A stretch of DNA of 56,682 nt from an uncultured Anaerobiospirillum sp. (GCA_944392765.1 CALXXU010000007.1:1-56682), one strand, 5' to 3'; numbered from the stretch's first letter, positions 44,256-53,133 are shown. Notes: a model not told the origin generated them from the sequence alone. Program-made: numbers and translations.

Positions 44256-47200
44256 TGTCTGAGCGAGCAACTGGGAGCACTAAAGCCACCGGAGCCAATT
44301 CGGTTCACAAGCAGCTGAGAACGGGACTTGAAGACTACATTAAATCCCAGTACTTTGGTAAGTCCCCGCTGTTGCTTGCGGCACTGAACCAGCATATTGA
44401 CGATGAAGGCTTGCTGTACCAGAAACCATTCATTGAGTCCTCGCCCTCCTATGTGACCGTACCAAATGGCATAGAGAAGGCAGCCCTTGAAGATTGGATG
44501 AAAGCTTACTTCCTACAGCTGGCCCAGGCGGGTACGGGAGTCTTCACTTCGCCTTTTGCCCACCAGATTGCGGCGCTGGAGGCGGCGGTGTGTGGTGAAG
44601 ACCTGTTTGTGGCGACAGGAACTGGCTCGGGTAAAACCGAGTGCTTTATGTGGCCGCTTCTGGCCAAGATGGCGACGGAGGCAAGAAACTCAAAGGATTC
44701 GTGGGCTCAACGTGGTGTTCGCACTATTATCATGTACCCTATGAACGCCTTAGTTTCAGATCAGATCAGTCGCTTAAGAAAGATGATCGGAGATCCAGCC
44801 AGGAAATTTGTTCGGATCTTTCGCGATACTTGCGGTGCTCAAGTGCGTCGCCCGCAGTTTGGAATGTACACCGGTAGAACGCCATACCCTGGACCTCAGC
44901 CTTCTGAGCCTCAAGACAAAAGGCTGGCCAAGACCCTCAAGAGCATATCTTTTCCACGCAGCGATGCAGAAAAGGATTTTTTTAACCGTCTGCTCCAAGA
45001 GGGAAAGATTCCGGCCAAGGCCGAGATGAGCCGCTTTCTTCAGGAGCTGCTCGAGAGTCAGCATCTTCCAGACGATGAAGATGCCGAACTGATTACCCGC
45101 TTTGAGATGCAGCAGTTCTGCCCAGATATTCTCATCACTAACTATTCGATGCTGGAATACATGCTGCTGCGCCCGACCGAGCAAAAGATCTGGAACGATA
45201 CCCGTGCCTGGCTGGCGTCTGACCCTGCCAACAAACTGCTATTTGTCATCGATGAAGCTCACATGTACCGTGGTTCATCAGGTGGTGAGGTAGCCTTGCT
45301 GATCCGTCGGCTCTTCCATAAGCTTGGTATTGGTCGTGACCGGGTGCAGTTCATTCTCACCACAGCCAGTATGCCTAACAACAGCCCGCAGGACAAAGAT
45401 GCCGTAAAGAAGTTTGCCACTGAGCTTACGGCTTGCGATATGGCTTCAGGTACGGCCCAATCTTTCCACTATTTGACCGGAGAAAGAGAGGTCATTGACG
45501 GGCAGCTGCGATACGATATTCCGGCCGCTCTGCTTCTGAGCTCAGATCCCGGCCGCTTTGAAGACCGCGATGAAGTTAAACTTCCGGCGCTGCTAGCATT
45601 CTGGAGCCAGGTGTCTGGGTTTGACTCTACTATTTCCTCTTTGGATGGGCTGTACCACTGGATGTACGACCATCTGGCCCAGTACCGGCCGTTCAATGAG
45701 CTGATCAGGCTATGCCGAGGCAATGCGGTATCCCTAGGCGAGCTTGCTGCTGCGATTTTCCCAAAGCTTGGTCAAGAAGAGGCACTCAAAGCGGTTAGTG
45801 TCCTGCTAGCGATTGCTCCGCTAGCGCGCAATGCCAAGGGCTCGGTGCTCTTTCCGGCCCGTATGCATATGCTCTTCCGGGGCATTTCTGGGGTCTATGC
45901 CTGTGCCAATGCGGACTGTCCTCATGCTCATAGTGCCGGTGGCCTCACTCTGGGCGAAATCTTTCTCTCGGATGGTCATCTGGTCTGTCCCCACTGTGGC
46001 AGCGTGGTCTATGAGCTTTATAACGACCGCCGTTGTGGCGCATTGTTCTTTAAGGGCTATGTGTTGGAAACTGCGGCGGGACAGGGCTTTCAGGAAGATG
46101 CCGTTTATCTGTGGCGTTATCCTGGTCAGCTGATGGATCAGCGGATGAAGGAAATCCATCTGTTCATTCCGACCGATGATTTTGTGCTCCCGGCTAAACA
46201 GGGTAAAAACTCAGTCAAACCATGCTACCTTGATGTCACAAGTGGCTTTATCAACTTCACCGACGACTCCTTGGCCGGAAAGCCTGGGATTAGAAAGCTA
46301 TACTGGTGTGACTACTCCGCTAAAGGTCGGCCGCAGATTCTCACCTTCACCACCTGTCCGCATTGCTGGCATCAGCTTTCGGCCACTCAGCTCACCTCGT
46401 TCAACACCCGAGGCAATCTATCCTTTTTCAATCTGATCAAAGCGCAGTTCCAGCTCCAGCCAGCGGTGCCGGGTAAGGATAAAGATCCGGACCGCTTCCC
46501 TAATGCCGGACGTAAGGTCCTGCTCTTTTCAGATAGCCGTCAGCGGGCGGCAAAACTGGCGCGCGATATGTCTGAGGCCTCGGATATCGCAGCGGCCCGA
46601 CAGCTCTTTGCTCTTGCCATCAAAATGATGGATGAGCAAGCGACGCAGCAGTCCGAGGAACAGTCAATGGATTGTTTGTATGGCTGGTTCTGTCTTGCCG
46701 CTGTGCAGCGTCATGTCCAGATTTTTCATGGTGAGGAGCGCAAGGACTTTGCTGACGACTGTCGCCAAGTCTTGAATTTACTCAATTTATGTGCCCGGCA
46801 CGGTAGAGAGTTCGTTCCGTCTTTGTTTTTGGCAAATGCTCCGGTGCAGATGCAAGAGTATCTGTTAAGGCTGTTTGCCGGGGGCTATAACACCCTGTAT
46901 GACTCGGCAACCAGCTGGATTGAGCCTACTTGGCAGCCGCTTTGTTATGCGCTCGATGAGCTTGCTGATAATGGTGTGTCGGTTACTGAGGCTGAATTTA
47001 TTGAACTTTTCAATGCCTGGATGCTGTCTATCTGTGATGTAGCTACCGCGATCGGTCATACCATCACCGATGATGTCAGAAAGAAAGTCCGTCCTAACTA
47101 TGGTGGCTATGGCCTTGATCAGAATTGGGGCTTCTCTAAAACTATCCGTGAAATTATGGGATGGCGCGGAGACAACGAGACCGAGCAGGTGTGGAAACGG

Positions 47201-49582
47201 GTGTTAAAGGATAGATTCCTTGAAACTAATCGCTCTGACAGCGGGAAGTTGTACGTTGACATTACGCGGGTGAAACCACGCTTTGATGCCGAGCATGTGT
47301 GGTACAAGTGTGAGCAGTGCTCGGAACTTACTCCGTTTACGCTGAAGGGCAGATGCCCAAGCTGCGGCTCTGAGCATATCCATGCAATGCAGCTGGACGA
47401 ATACGATGCTCTCAGTTTCTGGCGGCGGCCGATTGATGAGGCGCTGCACGGCGCGCCGATTCATGTGATCGACACTGAAGAGCACACCGCTCAGCTTTCG
47501 CACAAAGATCAACGTGATGACCTCTGGAGCAAAACTGAGGAGTATGAACTGCGCTTCCAAGACTTGGTTCCGGAGGGAGAAACGCCGGTTGATATCTTAA
47601 GTAGTACCACTACGATGGAGGTTGGTATTGATATTGGCTCGCTGGTCGCGGTCGGTTTGCGCAATATTCCGCCGATGCGTGAAAATTACCAACAGCGTGC
47701 CGGTCGTGCCGGTCGACGCGGTTCCATTCTGTCCACTATTATTACTTTCTGCGAAGACGGTCCGCATGACACCCTGTACTTCAACAACCCAATTCCTATG
47801 CTCCGTGGTGACCCTCGGCGGCCGTGGATTGATACCAGAAGTGAGAAGCTGCTGCAGCGCCATCTGGCGATGGTGATTCTCCAGGAGTTTCTGGCACAAA
47901 AACAGACGAGCTTGGATACGCTGGCAGCGTCGGACTTTCTTAACACTTACCTTGACGCTTTTGAGAGCTGGCTGGCTGTTTATGATGTTACTAAGGACAG
48001 CTTGCTCCTGCCGACCGGGGTATCTTTTGACGAGGCCGCGTTTAAGGACGAACTTAAAAAATCCTTGGCCGCACTGAAGCAAAAATGCCAGCAACATCCG
48101 GAGCTCTTTGGAGTTGAAGAGAGCGAAGCAGAATCCAAATATGGCAGAAGGAAGGCCAAGGCGCTCCTCGATGCGCTCTATGAAGAAGGCATCATCCCGA
48201 CCTATTCTTTCCCGAAGAATGTTGTCAGCACCTACATCCAAGATAATCAAGGCAAAATCAACTACGAGGTTGACCGTGGTCTCGATATCGCCATTGGTGA
48301 ATATGCGCCGGGCCGGGCCATTGTCGTGGACAAGCAGACTTACCAGATCGGCGGCTTCTTCTATCCGGGTAGTGAACAACGTCGGGGTACGTTGCTAAGT
48401 CCGGCCCGTACTTACACTGACGATCCAAATTATGTCAAGGAGATTCTTACTTGTCCCGAGTGTGGCTGGTTTGGTCTTAAAGAAGAGCAGATCAGGCGTT
48501 GTCCTTTCTGTGGCAACGGAACACTGGAACAGACGCTCGATATGATGCGCCCATGGGGCTTTGCGCCGCGAAATGCCGAATCAATTCCGGAGGCTCAGCT
48601 CGAGGAAGAGTACACGGCGGTGCAGCAGCCGCTGTATTCGACTCTGCCTGAAGCCGAAGAAATGAAGCTGGCGCCGGGCTGTAAAAATATTCGGATAGCC
48701 GCGCGCACCAACCAGCGCATTATCATGATGAATAAGGGCGCAAGTAACAAGGGCTTCATGGTCTGCAAAGATTGTGGTGCCGCCATGCCTGGTGATAATC
48801 CTGCCGTACTCAAAGGCATCAAAAGGCCTTATAGGTCGAACTTACTCAGAAGTAACAAATGCAGTCACAACGAGTGTTTCAATGTTAACCTTGGCTATGA
48901 CTTCATCACGGACATGCTGGTGCTCGAGTTCACCATTGACGGCAAGCAAATTGATGACCGCAGAAAGGACAACCCATGGCTGAACCGTGCGGCACAGTCA
49001 CTGGCCGAGGCTTTTCGTCTCACCGCCAGTAAAAAGCTTGATGTTGAGTTCACTGAGTTGGTAACCGGTTACCGTCTCAGAACTGGTGCGCAAGCCTCTT
49101 ACGTCGACATCTATCTTTATGACAATCTGTCGAGCGGCGCCGGCTATGCCGTCAGTGTCGCGGATGCGATTGATGAGCTGCTTACTGACATGAGGGAGCT
49201 GTTGAGCTCATGCGATTGTGGATCGGCCTGCTCCAAATGTCTTAAGCACTACCGCAACCAGTACGTACACGGCATGCTCGACCGCTTTGCGGCACTGCAA
49301 CTGCTGGAGTGGGGGGGTGACGGAAAAAAGGCTGAGCCGCTCACAGCGGAGCAGCAGTGGAACATTATTGAGCCATTGAAGCACATTCTCAGTCAGTACG
49401 GCTGTGAGATTGTCACGGACGGCGCAATCAAGGTAATCGGACGTGGTGGCACCGCCAAAAAGCTTGTGGTCTATCCGGCAATGTGGGCCGAGCCGCAGGC
49501 TGCCGATACCATTTTCGTCAGCGATGCCTATATCAGGTACGCTAAGCCTTATGCGGTCCGAAAGATTCAGGATCTCAGCTGA
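44255..49582 (+). CDS. Operon protein 4: large YprA/DruE-type DEAH helicase with DUF1998
   Basis: A 1775-residue superfamily 2 helicase. Walker A is TGTGSGKT (121-128), the DEAH box 333-336, and motifs V-VI STTTMEVGIDIG and QRAGRAGRRG near 1146-1156. Between and after the RecA domains are several zinc-ribbon pairs (CPHCG, CPHCW, CEQC with CPSCG, CPECG with CPFCG, CKDCG). The C-terminal DUF1998/MZB-like domain has SSGAGYAVSVADAI and a C-x-C-x3-C-x2-C cluster near 1652. Known relatives: YprA/MrfA helicases, DISARM DrmA/B and Druantia DruE. The size and fusion of helicase to DUF1998 fit DruE best. A GGGGAGG site precedes the ATG. Confidence 0.8.
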   Translation: MSERATGSTKATGANSVHKQLRTGLEDYIKSQYFGKSPLLLAALNQHIDDEGLLYQKPFIESSPSYVTVPNGIEKAALEDWMKAYFLQLAQAGTGVFTSPFAHQIAALEAAVCGEDLFVATGTGSGKTECFMWPLLAKMATEARNSKDSWAQRGVRTIIMYPMNALVSDQISRLRKMIGDPARKFVRIFRDTCGAQVRRPQFGMYTGRTPYPGPQPSEPQDKRLAKTLKSISFPRSDAEKDFFNRLLQEGKIPAKAEMSRFLQELLESQHLPDDEDAELITRFEMQQFCPDILITNYSMLEYMLLRPTEQKIWNDTRAWLASDPANKLLFVIDEAHMYRGSSGGEVALLIRRLFHKLGIGRDRVQFILTTASMPNNSPQDKDAVKKFATELTACDMASGTAQSFHYLTGEREVIDGQLRYDIPAALLLSSDPGRFEDRDEVKLPALLAFWSQVSGFDSTISSLDGLYHWMYDHLAQYRPFNELIRLCRGNAVSLGELAAAIFPKLGQEEALKAVSVLLAIAPLARNAKGSVLFPARMHMLFRGISGVYACANADCPHAHSAGGLTLGEIFLSDGHLVCPHCGSVVYELYNDRRCGALFFKGYVLETAAGQGFQEDAVYLWRYPGQLMDQRMKEIHLFIPTDDFVLPAKQGKNSVKPCYLDVTSGFINFTDDSLAGKPGIRKLYWCDYSAKGRPQILTFTTCPHCWHQLSATQLTSFNTRGNLSFFNLIKAQFQLQPAVPGKDKDPDRFPNAGRKVLLFSDSRQRAAKLARDMSEASDIAAARQLFALAIKMMDEQATQQSEEQSMDCLYGWFCLAAVQRHVQIFHGEERKDFADDCRQVLNLLNLCARHGREFVPSLFLANAPVQMQEYLLRLFAGGYNTLYDSATSWIEPTWQPLCYALDELADNGVSVTEAEFIELFNAWMLSICDVATAIGHTITDDVRKKVRPNYGGYGLDQNWGFSKTIREIMGWRGDNETEQVWKRVLKDRFLETNRSDSGKLYVDITRVKPRFDAEHVWYKCEQCSELTPFTLKGRCPSCGSEHIHAMQLDEYDALSFWRRPIDEALHGAPIHVIDTEEHTAQLSHKDQRDDLWSKTEEYELRFQDLVPEGETPVDILSSTTTMEVGIDIGSLVAVGLRNIPPMRENYQQRAGRAGRRGSILSTIITFCEDGPHDTLYFNNPIPMLRGDPRRPWIDTRSEKLLQRHLAMVILQEFLAQKQTSLDTLAASDFLNTYLDAFESWLAVYDVTKDSLLLPTGVSFDEAAFKDELKKSLAALKQKCQQHPELFGVEESEAESKYGRRKAKALLDALYEEGIIPTYSFPKNVVSTYIQDNQGKINYEVDRGLDIAIGEYAPGRAIVVDKQTYQIGGFFYPGSEQRRGTLLSPARTYTDDPNYVKEILTCPECGWFGLKEEQIRRCPFCGNGTLEQTLDMMRPWGFAPRNAESIPEAQLEEEYTAVQQPLYSTLPEAEEMKLAPGCKNIRIAARTNQRIIMMNKGASNKGFMVCKDCGAAMPGDNPAVLKGIKRPYRSNLLRSNKCSHNECFNVNLGYDFITDMLVLEFTIDGKQIDDRRKDNPWLNRAAQSLAEAFRLTASKKLDVEFTELVTGYRLRTGAQASYVDIYLYDNLSSGAGYAVSVADAIDELLTDMRELLSSCDCGSACSKCLKHYRNQYVHGMLDRFAALQLLEWGGDGKKAEPLTAEQQWNIIEPLKHILSQYGCEIVTDGAIKVIGRGGTAKKLVVYPAMWAEPQAADTIFVSDAYIRYAKPYAVRKIQDLS

Positions 49583-49819
49583 ACCTCCTGATAATCTCCG
49601 CTGAACCACCGCCTGATCTGGGCCGTAGAACGTCCAGATCAGGTATTTGATCTGATTGCAGACACAGCTCACAAAGTTTCAGCACAGATATGCGGTAATG
49701 GGAGAAAATAGAGTAATTTGAATGAAAATACAAATTTAGGCACAGATGCGCCTAAATCTTGAAAGCTCAAGCATAAATGCCATAGCAGGCCAGATGCCAG
49801 ATTCGATGGAGAAATCTTT
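49583..49819 (+). promoter_or_regulatory. Leader region of microprotein copy B
   Basis: AT-rich spacer after the helicase stop. A perfect 8-bp hairpin ATTTAGGC/GCCTAAAT (49734-49741 and 49750-49757) lies about 62 bases before the ATG. The last 30 bases (TGCCAGATTCGATGGAGAAA) match the leader of copy D at 50549. Confidence 0.45.
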
Positions 49820-49903
49820 ATGGACCTTGATACCTTTATCAATATCGGTTTAGTTGTTGGTTTTGCTATTATAGTGCTTAGTTTTGTTAGAATGTACTGG
49901 TAG
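49820..49903 (+). CDS. 27-residue single-helix membrane microprotein (copy B)
   Basis: MDLDTFINIG, a hydrophobic helix of about 15 residues, then SFVRMYW and stop. GGAG lies exactly 8 bases before the ATG. It is nearly identical to copy D at 50549, where substitutions are conservative and third-base changes are frequent, a sign of selection on the peptide. Predicted topology is a short acidic N-terminus outside and a basic/aromatic end inside the membrane. It lies about 240 bp downstream of the helicase. Confidence 0.7.
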   Translation: MDLDTFINIGLVVGFAIIVLSFVRMYW

Positions 49904-49923
49904 TTTAGTAAAGGATAATAAAA

Positions 49924-50022
49924 GTGGAGATTGTTATTGGCATCACTGTTTGCTGTGGTATTGGTACTATATTCGTGAATTTCGCCAGAATCGGTACGAT
50001 GTACCGAACATACGTTTCATAA
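49924..50022 (+). CDS. 32-residue single-helix membrane microprotein (copy C)
   Basis: GTG start after AAGGAT, MEIVIGIT, Cys-Cys in the helix, then NFARIGTMYRTYVS. It is related to copies A, B and D in length, central helix and the R-x-x-x-M-Y end, and starts only 20 bp after copy B. Its 3' half forms the left arm of an inverted repeat whose right arm encodes a decayed antisense copy. Confidence 0.55.
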   Translation: MEIVIGITVCCGIGTIFVNFARIGTMYRTYVS

Positions 50023-50227
50023 AATTTTAAAAATTCTAGCAACATTTGCCTTAAGATTAACCATTGACGTTGAAAATAACTGGCATTTTAAGTTGAGAAA
50101 TGTCTGATTAATCTGTGTACCTATGGTACACCGAGAAAATTTAATATATGAAGCAGATTTATTGATGGTTATATCCTTGTCGCAAGGCAAAAGTTGCTAG
50201 AATTTTTAAAATTTTATGAAACGTATG
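50009..50227. repeat. Perfect 35-bp inverted repeat with 149-bp spacer
   Basis: 50009-50043 (starts CATACGTTTCATAAAATTTT) is exactly complementary to 50193-50227. Weaker complementarity extends outward on both sides for about 45 bp, across the coding part of microprotein copy C. The spacer holds a palindrome TGTACC-TAT-GGTACA near 50117-50131 and a TTGACG hexamer at about 50067. The two arms arose by inverted duplication and may form a long stem in RNA or DNA. Confidence 0.85.
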
Positions 50228-50291
50228 ATCGGTGCGTTGTACCAATTCTAGAGAAATTTACGTATATTGTATGGTCTTTACTACATGGCAA
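50214..50291 (-). pseudogene. Inverted, decayed copy of microprotein C
   Basis: Read on the minus strand, this frame ends VNFSRIGTTHRSYVS and stop, against VNFARIGTMYRTYVS in copy C. The N-terminal half has diverged, the ATG/GTG and ribosome site are lost (only a TTG near 50291), and an in-frame stop lies just upstream. Confidence 0.6.
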
Positions 50292-50548
50292 ATGGCCCTA
50301 TCTTTAAGAAGAAAAATAAATTAAGATAATCCTAATTTAGATCAAGGCTGTGAGTTTAACGTAAATCTAATGAGCCGGTAATAACTCTTAGTAAATTGGT
50401 TTAAGCCCAACGCAAGCTTGCTCTTAAGACATTGATGGCTTATTAGCTCAAATCGCATAAACATGCGGTTTAATGCTTGCACTCCAACTGCGCTGGATGA
50501 ATATGGAAACATACGTAGTTGATTGCCAGATTTGGTGGAGAAAGCTTT
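50292..50548 (+). promoter_or_regulatory. Leader region of microprotein copy D
   Basis: AT-rich spacer. A 9-bp hairpin AAATCGCAT/ATGCGGTTT with one G-T pair lies at 50450-50471, about 78 bases before the ATG. The final block TGCCAGATTTGGTGGAGAAA is shared with copy B. No other gene is visible. Confidence 0.4.
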
Positions 50549-50632
50549 ATGGATCTGGATGTTTTTATAAATATAGGTTTAGTGGTTGGTTTTGCGGTTA
50601 TGTTATTTAGTTTTATTAGGATGTATTGGTAG
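50549..50632 (+). CDS. 27-residue single-helix membrane microprotein (copy D)
   Basis: MDLDVFINIG, a helix beginning LVVGFAVML, then SFIRMYW and stop. GGAG lies 8 bases before the ATG, as in copy B. Of 27 residues only about 5 differ from copy B, while several silent changes separate the genes. It lies about 230 bp left of the right terminator repeat, with no larger gene between. Confidence 0.7.
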   Translation: MDLDVFINIGLVVGFAVMLFSFIRMYW

Positions 50633-50859
50633 TACGTCCTTAAGACTGCAAAGCTAAGCCCCGTCGCACATTTGGCACCACGAGAATCGATTTTCTAGAA
50701 ATGGCCATTACAAGCCAATCTTGACGCGTCATGGCGGTGTACGACCCACTAAAGCATAACCTCCAACCCATGGATGCATGTGGTAAAACCGCGAAAATAA
50801 GGGATTTTACTTAATTCGTTAGCTCTGGTGCCAAATATGCGCTCCGTCATGCTTCTGCC

Positions 50860-50944
50860 TTTGGTTGCTGTTGGCTCAAACAAAACGCCCCACAATGCGC
50901 GCTGGGCGCGGCATTGCGGGGCGTTTTGCCTAGAGGTTAGGATG
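50860..50944. terminator. Terminator of ppk; right copy of the island-flanking direct repeat
   Basis: Stem CAAAACGCCCCACAATGC (50881-50898) pairs with 50911-50928 with one mismatch. A-run and U-run flanks make it bidirectional. It lies just after the ppk stop on the minus strand. About 85 bp match the copy at 38422-38510 in direct orientation. Confidence 0.85.
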
Positions 50945-50955
50945 AGGAGCGCGGA

Positions 50956-53133
50956 CTACTTCTTCTTTTTGTCCTTGGAGTCCTTATCCTTGGACTTCTT
51001 GTCCTTGGCCTCGGCGGCCTCTTGAGCCTTGCGGGCGGCTTCCTCGAGCTCGGCGGCTTGGGCGGCCTCGTCTAACTTAGCCTCAACTGCCTGGAGATAG
51101 CGGTGGATCTCAATCTGCGAACGGATCTTCGGGGCACCCTCGAGATGAGGTACGTACTCGTTCTTTTGGTCGGCGTCGATGATGCGGGCCTTCTGATTGT
51201 CCGAGTCCTGAAGCTTGAAGATAGTGCGGATGCGATCGCGCAGTACTGGATCTAAGACTGGGGTGCCAACCTCAATGCGGTAGTCGAGGTTGCGGGTCAT
51301 CCAGTCAGCCGAGGAGATGTAGAGCTCCTCTTGGTTGTTGTTGCAGAACACCATCACGCGTGGGTGCTCTAAGAAGCGATCCACAATCGAAGTGATGTAG
51401 ATGTTCTCAGACAGGCCTGGAATGCCTGGGCGCAGCGAGCACATGCCACGAATGATGGCACGAATCTTAACGCCACCTTGCGAGGCCTTGTACAGGCGCT
51501 CAACTAAGCCCTTATCTACCAGGTTGTTGACCTTGATGTTGATGTAGGCTGGCAGGCCCATGGCTGCATTCTCAATCTCACGGTCGATCATCGCGTAGAT
51601 GCGCTGACGGGCGTTTAGCGGCGAGACTAAGAGCTTGTCAAAGCGTGGGCGGGTGTATGGGTACTCAATGAACTCAAAGACATTATTGACCTCTTGGGTT
51701 AAGGTCGGATCCTTGGTGAAGAGCGCAAAGTCGGTGTAGATCTTGGCGGTCTTCTCATTGAAGTTACCAGTGCCGATGTGGGCATAACGAACATGTTCGC
51801 CATTCTCGCGGCGCGAGACGATGCACAGCTTGGAGTGAATCTTTAATGTTGGCAGACCAAAGAGCACCTTAACACCAGCGTCGGTTAAGTGCGAAGCCCA
51901 GCGAATATTGTTGGCCTCATCAAAGCGGGCCTTGAGCTCGACGACAACCGTGACGCGCTTGCCGTTGTTGGCGGCGTCGATTAAGGAGTCAATCACGCGG
52001 CTCTTCTTGGCGACACGATAGATGTTGATCTTGATCGAGCTGACCTTAGGGTCATAGGAGGCCTGACGTAAGAACTCGGTGAAGTAGTCAAACGAGTAGT
52101 ATGGGTAGTACAGCAGGATATCGCCCGCGCTAATGGCCTCAAAGACATTCTTGTGGCGGTCAAAAGCGGTCGAAGCAATGGCTGGTAATGGTGGGTTCTC
52201 AAACTCGTCCGAGCGGATGCTTGGGAAGCTCAAGAAGTCCTTGAAGTTGTGGTAGCGATTGCCCGGCATGCACGAATCGATATCTGAGAGCTTGAGCTCC
52301 TTGCTCATAAACTCGACCATCTCCTTTGGCATCGCGCGGTCATAGGCAAAGCGGACTGGCTTGGCGTTTAAGCGCTGCTTTAAGGAGTTGGACATATTCT
52401 CGAGCACGGACATATCGACGTTGCCTTGCAGGTCGTACTCGGCATCGCGGTTCATCTTGATCGAGTAGGCTTCAATGGTGTCGTAGTCAAAGAAGCTCTT
52501 GAAGATGTCATCTAAGCCAATGCGGATCACATTGTCTAAGAACATCAAGGTGGTCTCGCCTTCCTGGGTTGGCATCGAGATAAAGCGTGGCAGTACGTCC
52601 GATGGAATCTCGATTAAGGCGTAGTTGACCTCGTTCTTGCCGGTCATGCGTACCAAAAGGTAGGTGTACTGATCCTTTAAGAACTGGTCTAAGTGGATAT
52701 TGTCCGCGATAATAATCGGGTTGATGTGCTGGAGCACGTGCCGATTGAAGTAGTTGCGCACCCAAGCCTTTTGCTCTTCGGTGATCTCAGTCTCGTCGCG
52801 CAGGTAGATCTTGTTGTCGGCCAGTTCCTTGATCAGATCACGGTAAATCTGGTTTAAGACGCCCTGATACTCGCTGACGGTATTTTGGACTTCCTTTAAC
52901 AGCTTGACCTCTAAGGCGCCATCGCCATTGGCCTTATTGATGATGATCTGACGCTTTAAGTCAGCGACACGAACCTTGAAGAATTCGTCTTGGTTATTGG
53001 AGTAAATACCCATAAAACGAATCTTCTCGATCAGTGGTACCGACTTATCGGCGGCCTCTTGGAGCACGCGACCGTTAAACGATAACCAGCTGATCTCCTT
53101 AGGCACCAAATCTACTTTTTCTACTTCTGCCAT
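50956..53133 (-). CDS. ppk: Polyphosphate kinase 1
   Basis: A 725-residue PPK1, family about 690. N-terminal and CHAD-like head domains start with ISWLSFNGRVLQEA and SNNQDEFF. Two PLD-like catalytic domains follow. The autophosphorylated histidine is His452 in YAHIGTGNFNEKTAKIYTD. It makes long-chain polyphosphate from ATP at the inner face of the membrane. Unusual is a C-terminal tail of about 40 residues, Ala/Glu-rich then Lys/Asp-rich (KDKKSKDKDSKDKKKK), absent in E. coli. No ppx follows; the gene is followed directly by its terminator. Confidence 0.95.
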   Translation of the reverse strand: MAEVEKVDLVPKEISWLSFNGRVLQEAADKSVPLIEKIRFMGIYSNNQDEFFKVRVADLKRQIIINKANGDGALEVKLLKEVQNTVSEYQGVLNQIYRDLIKELADNKIYLRDETEITEEQKAWVRNYFNRHVLQHINPIIIADNIHLDQFLKDQYTYLLVRMTGKNEVNYALIEIPSDVLPRFISMPTQEGETTLMFLDNVIRIGLDDIFKSFFDYDTIEAYSIKMNRDAEYDLQGNVDMSVLENMSNSLKQRLNAKPVRFAYDRAMPKEMVEFMSKELKLSDIDSCMPGNRYHNFKDFLSFPSIRSDEFENPPLPAIASTAFDRHKNVFEAISAGDILLYYPYYSFDYFTEFLRQASYDPKVSSIKINIYRVAKKSRVIDSLIDAANNGKRVTVVVELKARFDEANNIRWASHLTDAGVKVLFGLPTLKIHSKLCIVSRRENGEHVRYAHIGTGNFNEKTAKIYTDFALFTKDPTLTQEVNNVFEFIEYPYTRPRFDKLLVSPLNARQRIYAMIDREIENAAMGLPAYINIKVNNLVDKGLVERLYKASQGGVKIRAIIRGMCSLRPGIPGLSENIYITSIVDRFLEHPRVMVFCNNNQEELYISSADWMTRNLDYRIEVGTPVLDPVLRDRIRTIFKLQDSDNQKARIIDADQKNEYVPHLEGAPKIRSQIEIHRYLQAVEAKLDEAAQAAELEEAARKAQEAAEAKDKKSKDKDSKDKKKK

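Noticed and set aside
47597-48379. 260-residue frame antisense to the helicase gene
   Set aside because: Lies wholly within the helicase coding region, which has strong motifs on the other strand; no independent start signals.
38652-49582. DISARM system
   Set aside because: No methyltransferase and no phospholipase-D protein; helicase and DUF1998 are in one chain, unlike separate DrmA and DrmB.
38652-49582. Type III or type I restriction system
   Set aside because: No Mod/HsdM or HsdS-like protein; the helicase has a DUF1998 end and zinc ribbons instead of a nuclease domain.
50009-50227. MITE (terminal inverted repeats of a small transposon)
   Set aside because: The arms encode the 3' end of a microprotein gene and its decayed antisense copy, and no target-site duplication is evident; not fully excluded.
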